From Muriicola marianensis (GTDB lineage: Bacteria > Bacteroidota > Bacteroidia > Flavobacteriales > Flavobacteriaceae), in assembly GCF_014638095.1 (NCBI RefSeq), contig NZ_BMFH01000002.1, forward strand, positions 434,001 to 498,000: a DNA stretch of 64,000 nucleotides, written 5' to 3'. A program made the translations under genes and the position numbers. Shown piece after piece: positions 60,350-64,000 of the stretch. The notes beneath the pieces were generated by a model. The model saw only the letters and a program-made list of their open reading frames with translations. It had not been told where the DNA came from and did no database searches. Each line of letters starts with the position of its first letter. The first letter of the stretch is position 1.

Positions 60350-60694
60350 ATGTCTATTATTAACAAATTACTGGGACCTAAGCCCGAGTACTCTGAAAAG
60401 ATAGAAATACTGGGGGTGGAAGAGTACAAAAAGGCGGTGAATAACAATGATGTACAACTGGTAGACGTGAGGACCCCCCGGGAATTCAGGGGAGGGCATA
60501 TCGCCAGAGCTGTCAATATCGATTATTTTAGGGGAGCTGATTTTGAAAAGGCTTTCGAAAAGATGGACAGGAACAAACCGGTTTACCTCTATTGCCGGTC
60601 CGGAAACCGAAGCCTGAAAGCCGCCCGGAAGCTTGTCTCTATGGGATTCGAAAAAGTCTACGACCTTCAGGGAGGCATTTTGAAATGGAAATAA
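60350..60694 (+). CDS. Single-domain rhodanese sulfurtransferase
   Basis: A 114-residue rhodanese with active-site loop YLYCRSGNRS (Cys82) and the usual VDVRTPREFRGGHIARAVNID and VYDLQGGILKW. It carries sulfane sulfur to acceptors such as thiols. It follows the persulfide dioxygenase gene in the same direction after 87 bp with a stable hairpin, so it likely belongs to the same unit. Confidence 0.92.
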   Translation: MSIINKLLGPKPEYSEKIEILGVEEYKKAVNNNDVQLVDVRTPREFRGGHIARAVNIDYFRGADFEKAFEKMDRNKPVYLYCRSGNRSLKAARKLVSMGFEKVYDLQGGILKWK

Positions 60695-60750
60695 CGTCTA
60701 CGGCCTAGGAATTTTACAAAACCGTGCCGGGACTGAAATACTTCTGATAT

Positions 60751-61776
60751 ATGAGAATCTGGATCTTATTGCTCTCTGCCGGTATTTTATTCTCCTGCAA
60801 GGATGGGAAGAAGAATGAGTTGGTTCCCGTGGAGGAAGCCGCCCGGCTTGAGATGGAACAATCCCGTGCTTACGGAAAACAGATCGTAGAAAGAGAGTGC
60901 TACATCTGCCATGATCCATCATCTACCGAAATGTCAATGATCGCTCCTCCCATGGTGGCTGTCAGATCGCATTACATGGATAAGAGAACAAGCCGGGAGG
61001 AGTTCACACAGTCTTTAACGAACTGGCTTAATGATCCACAACCGGAAAAGGTGAAGATGAAGGGTGCATTCAAAAGATTTGGGATCATGCCATATCAACC
61101 CTATTCCGTAGACGATATTCAAGATATCGCTGCCTATCTCTACGATTCGGAGCTTCCCCAACCCGACTGGTATGAGGAACATCGGCGCAATCGTCATGGA
61201 AAGGGGATGGACCAAGCGATGGACCAGGGAGATGAAGAGGAGGATACCCCCTATTTTCCAAATGCCGCCTTTTACCTTGAAAAAGGAAGCGAGATCGCCG
61301 GCCTGGCCCAGGGGGTATTGGGTAAGAACCTGGTCGGAGCCATCGATGAAAAAGGAACCTCCGGAGCTATCTCTTTCTGCAAAATCAGGGCAACGGGGCT
61401 TACGGATAGTGTGGGGATCATGAACAACGCCATCATCAAACGCGTTTCGGACAAACCCAGAAATCCTCAAAACCGCGCTACAGCCGAGGAAACCGGATAT
61501 ATCATCGCCTTCCGGAAACAACTGGAGAACCAGGCTGAAAACAAAGGTCGGATCATACCTATTGTGAAAGAAACGGGTGAGGACGAAGTGTTATATTATT
61601 CACCCATCACGACAAATTCCATGTGCCTGCAATGTCACGGTAAGAGGGAAACGGACATACAGGAACCTGTATTGACCACCCTGAAGGAATTGTATCCGAT
61701 GGATGAGGCGACAGGTTATGAGGCCGGCCAGATCCGGGGGATGTGGAAGATTCAATTCGTGAAGGAAACCCAGTAA
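60751..61776 (+). CDS. c-type cytochrome with C-terminal DUF3365 heme domain
   Basis: A 341-residue lipoprotein (lipobox LFSC, Cys16). The N-terminal module is a monoheme cytochrome c (CYICH at Cys50-His54; FKRFGIMPYQPYSVDDIQDIAAYLY gives the likely axial Met). The C-terminal module is a DUF3365 domain (ISFCKIRATGLTDS, RVSDKPRNPQNRATAEE, VLYYSPITTNSMCLQCHG) with a second heme site at Cys292-His296. Such domains are known as periplasmic heme sensors or carriers. The gene follows sulfur genes and may take electrons from sulfur oxidation; this is inferred from place only. Confidence 0.88.
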   Translation: MRIWILLLSAGILFSCKDGKKNELVPVEEAARLEMEQSRAYGKQIVERECYICHDPSSTEMSMIAPPMVAVRSHYMDKRTSREEFTQSLTNWLNDPQPEKVKMKGAFKRFGIMPYQPYSVDDIQDIAAYLYDSELPQPDWYEEHRRNRHGKGMDQAMDQGDEEEDTPYFPNAAFYLEKGSEIAGLAQGVLGKNLVGAIDEKGTSGAISFCKIRATGLTDSVGIMNNAIIKRVSDKPRNPQNRATAEETGYIIAFRKQLENQAENKGRIIPIVKETGEDEVLYYSPITTNSMCLQCHGKRETDIQEPVLTTLKELYPMDEATGYEAGQIRGMWKIQFVKETQ

Positions 61777-61794
61777 TACAGGTTCATAAGGAAA

Positions 61795-62475
61795 ATGAGA
61801 AAAATAGGACTTATAGGGGGTACTTCATGGCACTCCACCATAGCCTACTACAGGCTGATCAATGAAATGGTAGGGGAGACCCGGGGCACCTGGGCTAATC
61901 CTGAAATGCTGATCTACAGCATTAACATCGAGATCATGAGGGAACAGGATCCGGACAAGATCAATGCCAAATACCTGGAAGTCTCTCAACTCCTCCAGAG
62001 ATCAGGGGCCGAAGCCCTGGTGATCTGTGCCAATACTCCGCATATGGCGTATGATCACGTACAGCCGAAGATAGATATTCCTATTCTTCACATTGCAGAG
62101 GCAACCGGCAGGAAGGCAGCAGATCTCGGTGCCCGAAACCTAGGCTTGCTCGGGAACAAACCCACCATGACCAGGGGGTTTATCCCTGAATATCTCGATC
62201 GGGAATTCGGAATAGAAACGATCATCCCCCAGGGTGAAGCCATTGAGAGGTCGCATCATTTTGTATCCAAAGAACTGACCCAGGGGAAATTCACGGAAGA
62301 GGCGAGGAAATTCTATCTCGGACAGATCTCAGATCTCAAAACCAGGGGGGCAGATGCCATCGTGCTGGGATGTACGGAATTGCCTTTGCTCATCGAGCAG
62401 GACAGCACCGATATTCCATTGCTTCCCACCACACAGTTGCATGCGAGAATGGCCGCAGATTTTATCCTCAGCTGA
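61795..62475 (+). CDS. Aspartate/glutamate racemase family protein
   Basis: A 226-residue protein of the PLP-independent racemase family: MRKIGLIGGTSWHSTIAYYRLINE at the start, catalytic Cys in VICANTPHMAYDHV and second catalytic Cys in VLGCTELPLLI. Length and motifs fit aspartate racemase / YgeA-type amino-acid racemases. It lies 18 bp after the cytochrome gene, in the same direction. Confidence 0.92.
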   Translation: MRKIGLIGGTSWHSTIAYYRLINEMVGETRGTWANPEMLIYSINIEIMREQDPDKINAKYLEVSQLLQRSGAEALVICANTPHMAYDHVQPKIDIPILHIAEATGRKAADLGARNLGLLGNKPTMTRGFIPEYLDREFGIETIIPQGEAIERSHHFVSKELTQGKFTEEARKFYLGQISDLKTRGADAIVLGCTELPLLIEQDSTDIPLLPTTQLHARMAADFILS

Positions 62476-62492
62476 CGGGCATTAAAAATCAA

Positions 62493-63368
62493 TTACTTTT
62501 TAGGCTTTCCAAATCCATAGGCATTCTGGTGCAGGAAATCCTTGGGAAAATTCTCATCTCCCTTAAAACCCAGTTCTATGGTGCCGCTGTCCTCCGGGAT
62601 ATAATTGGTCTTGAAAATATAATCCCATAAACTCAGGCTTATCCCAAAGTTCACTCCATAGGACCCCTTGGGCAAGGTGTAGGCGTGATGGTACAGGTGC
62701 ATCACGGGATTGTTGAACAGATACTTGAACGGTCCCCAGGTGATCTTGATGTTCGAATGGTTGAAATGACCAATGGCGATAGCTGCAAAATGGACGATAT
62801 AGGCCTGTGAAGGTTCGAATCCCCCCAGGATCATCACACCGAAAACTTTCAGCGGTTTGTACAGGATATTTTCCATCCAGTGATACCTCAGATGTGCCGC
62901 AAAGCCCATTTCTTTGACGGAATGATGCACCTTGTGGAAATTCCAAAGGATGGCGTACCTGTGCAGCAGGATGTGCGTAAACCACTGTACAAAATCCAGG
63001 ACCACAAAAAATATAAGTAGTTGCAGCCACATGGGATAAGCCGAGATATCGATAATTGACAGGCTCTTGGCCGTGATTCCAATATCTTTGAAAAAGACCT
63101 CCAGTAATTTATAGAATCCACTGATCGCGATAGAGAACATAAAGAAGTTGAAGAACATATAAAAGGCATCCAGCCAGAAGTCCTTCCGGAAGATCGATTG
63201 ATCTTTCCGCCAGGGGAACAATATCTCGAGTACCCATACAAAGAGGGAAATGGCGATCAGTCCCCAGAAATAATTAGTATACCATGGCACTTCAAAAATG
63301 ATAGATTTCCACGTCCACTGAACGCTGCCATTAAAAGCGCTTACAAAAGCATTCCAGTAATTTTCCAT
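62493..63368 (-). CDS. Sterol desaturase / fatty acid hydroxylase superfamily protein
   Basis: A 291-residue di-iron membrane enzyme with four to five helices and the histidine boxes HILLHR, HKVHHS and HLYHHA, plus YHWMEN. The superfamily inserts hydroxyl groups or double bonds in lipids, sterols or carotenoids. The substrate cannot be told. It lies 3 bp after the sulfurtransferase gene on the same strand. Confidence 0.9.
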   Translation of the reverse strand: MENYWNAFVSAFNGSVQWTWKSIIFEVPWYTNYFWGLIAISLFVWVLEILFPWRKDQSIFRKDFWLDAFYMFFNFFMFSIAISGFYKLLEVFFKDIGITAKSLSIIDISAYPMWLQLLIFFVVLDFVQWFTHILLHRYAILWNFHKVHHSVKEMGFAAHLRYHWMENILYKPLKVFGVMILGGFEPSQAYIVHFAAIAIGHFNHSNIKITWGPFKYLFNNPVMHLYHHAYTLPKGSYGVNFGISLSLWDYIFKTNYIPEDSGTIELGFKGDENFPKDFLHQNAYGFGKPKK

Positions 63369-63371
63369 AGT

Positions 63372-64000
63372 CTATTTTTTTAATAATGTGATCGAATCAG
63401 TTTCAATCGGCAAAAGGTCGTCATAGCTCCATTCCACCCAGGAACCGTCATAATTCAGGACATGCTTGTATCCCAGCAATTCGGTCAGTACAAAGGTAGT
63501 ATGTGAAGAACGAACTCCGCTATGACAATACACCACAATGGTGTCCTCTTTACCGGCCCCGAGTTTTGAGTATATCTTTTCCAGTTCTTCCGTGGGCTTG
63601 AAGGTGTGTGTTCCCGAATAGTCGATGGATTCTGCCCAGTCTATATGGATGCTTCCCGGGATCCTTCCGGCCCTCAAAGCCCCACTTTTCATTTCTTTTC
63701 CGCTGTATTCGTCGGCGCTTCGCGCATCGAGCAGTATGATGCCGGGTACTTCAGAACTGAGGTGTCTGAGCAATTCTTCTTTTTCGATGACCATCGGCTG
63801 ATCCGGCTTATCCGGAAATAGGAAGACGGTAGGCTTGATTTCCGGTACATCCCGGCTGGTCTTTTTTCCCATCTTTTCCCAAAGGCCGAGTCCGCCATCA
63901 AGCAGATATACCTGCTCAAAATTGTATAATTTCAAAAGCCACCAAAAACGGGAAGCATCCGGAGACCCCTTGTCATCATAAACGATGATGGTATGTTGGT
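63372..64000 (-). CDS. Two-domain sulfurtransferase (SseA/TST-like), 5' end cut by window edge
   Basis: The frame is open to the right edge and 209 residues are visible. The end of a first rhodanese domain is seen (IIVYDDKGSPDASRFWWLLKLYNFEQVYLLDGGLGLW), followed by a full second domain with active-site loop VVYCHSGVRSSHT. This is the architecture of thiosulfate or 3-mercaptopyruvate sulfurtransferases (about 280 residues). A TTG at 63935 is not the true start, since the domain continues before it. It adds a fourth rhodanese-type gene product or domain to this sulfur region. Confidence 0.9.
   Translation of the reverse strand, partial: QHTIIVYDDKGSPDASRFWWLLKLYNFEQVYLLDGGLGLWEKMGKKTSRDVPEIKPTVFLFPDKPDQPMVIEKEELLRHLSSEVPGIILLDARSADEYSGKEMKSGALRAGRIPGSIHIDWAESIDYSGTHTFKPTEELEKIYSKLGAGKEDTIVVYCHSGVRSSHTTFVLTELLGYKHVLNYDGSWVEWSYDDLLPIETDSITLLKK

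Overview
The window comes from a member of the Bacteroidota, most likely a marine Flavobacteriaceae of moderate GC. Evidence: a gliding/adhesin protein with a type B type-IX-secretion C-terminus, HmuY and HYC_CC_PP family proteins, DUF5777 and DUF5916 proteins, promoters of the Bacteroidota TAnnTTTG type, and no clear Shine-Dalgarno sites. I do not name a genus. No phage, insertion sequence or CRISPR array is visible. The edges cut two genes: a PQQ-type sugar dehydrogenase on the left and a sulfurtransferase on the right.

Layout: 1-9.1 kb holds the sugar dehydrogenase lipoprotein and a 2779-residue SprB-like secreted adhesin. 9.1-17.7 kb is a minus-strand electron-transfer cluster: hexaheme lipoprotein, monoheme lipoprotein, DUF5777 barrel, small Tat-like protein, four-cluster ferredoxin, NrfD membrane subunit, an anchored beta protein, a monoheme cytochrome, glutamyl-tRNA reductase and an OB-fold-like lipoprotein. 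No molybdopterin subunit is present. 17.8-19.1 kb is a tRNA-Pro(GGG) locus with a GIY-YIG nuclease gene and a tandem array of 97-bp repeats that share sequence with the tRNA. 19.1-23.2 kb carries DedA, NhaD, two unknowns and a PiT-like permease. 23.3-27.8 kb is a heme-uptake locus (DUF6607, TonB receptor, HmuY, DoxX). 28-36.5 kb holds a DUF4382-like lipoprotein, a DUF5916 protein, glycogen synthesis (glgC, glgA) and an SLC12-like transporter. 36.6-47.6 kb is a copper/heavy-metal export operon (HYC_CC_PP, CusA, CusC, DUF3347, P-type ATPase, PepSY, CusB). 47.6-49.9 kb has exonuclease III and a Gfo/Idh/MocA oxidoreductase. 50-64 kb is a stress and sulfur region: two universal stress proteins, DUF2267, Hsp20, slipin, a flavin reductase/M20 peptidase/P-loop operon, TSUP exporter, persulfide dioxygenase-rhodanese, rhodanese, DUF3365 cytochrome, racemase, sterol-desaturase-like enzyme and a sulfurtransferase.

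Two observations stand out. First, the tRNA-Pro transcription unit seems to have been expanded by an element made of a GIY-YIG gene and tRNA-like three-hairpin repeats, so that repeats, nuclease and tRNA may share one promoter. Second, a Crp/Fnr-like box, ATGA-N6-TCAT, recurs in the stress/sulfur region and before the hexaheme cytochrome. In six cases its centre lies exactly 29.5 bp before a -7 promoter box, which points to one activator controlling the cytochrome, stress and persulfide genes. A second palindrome, GTAAC-N4-GTYAC, is shared by the TSUP and persulfide dioxygenase promoters.
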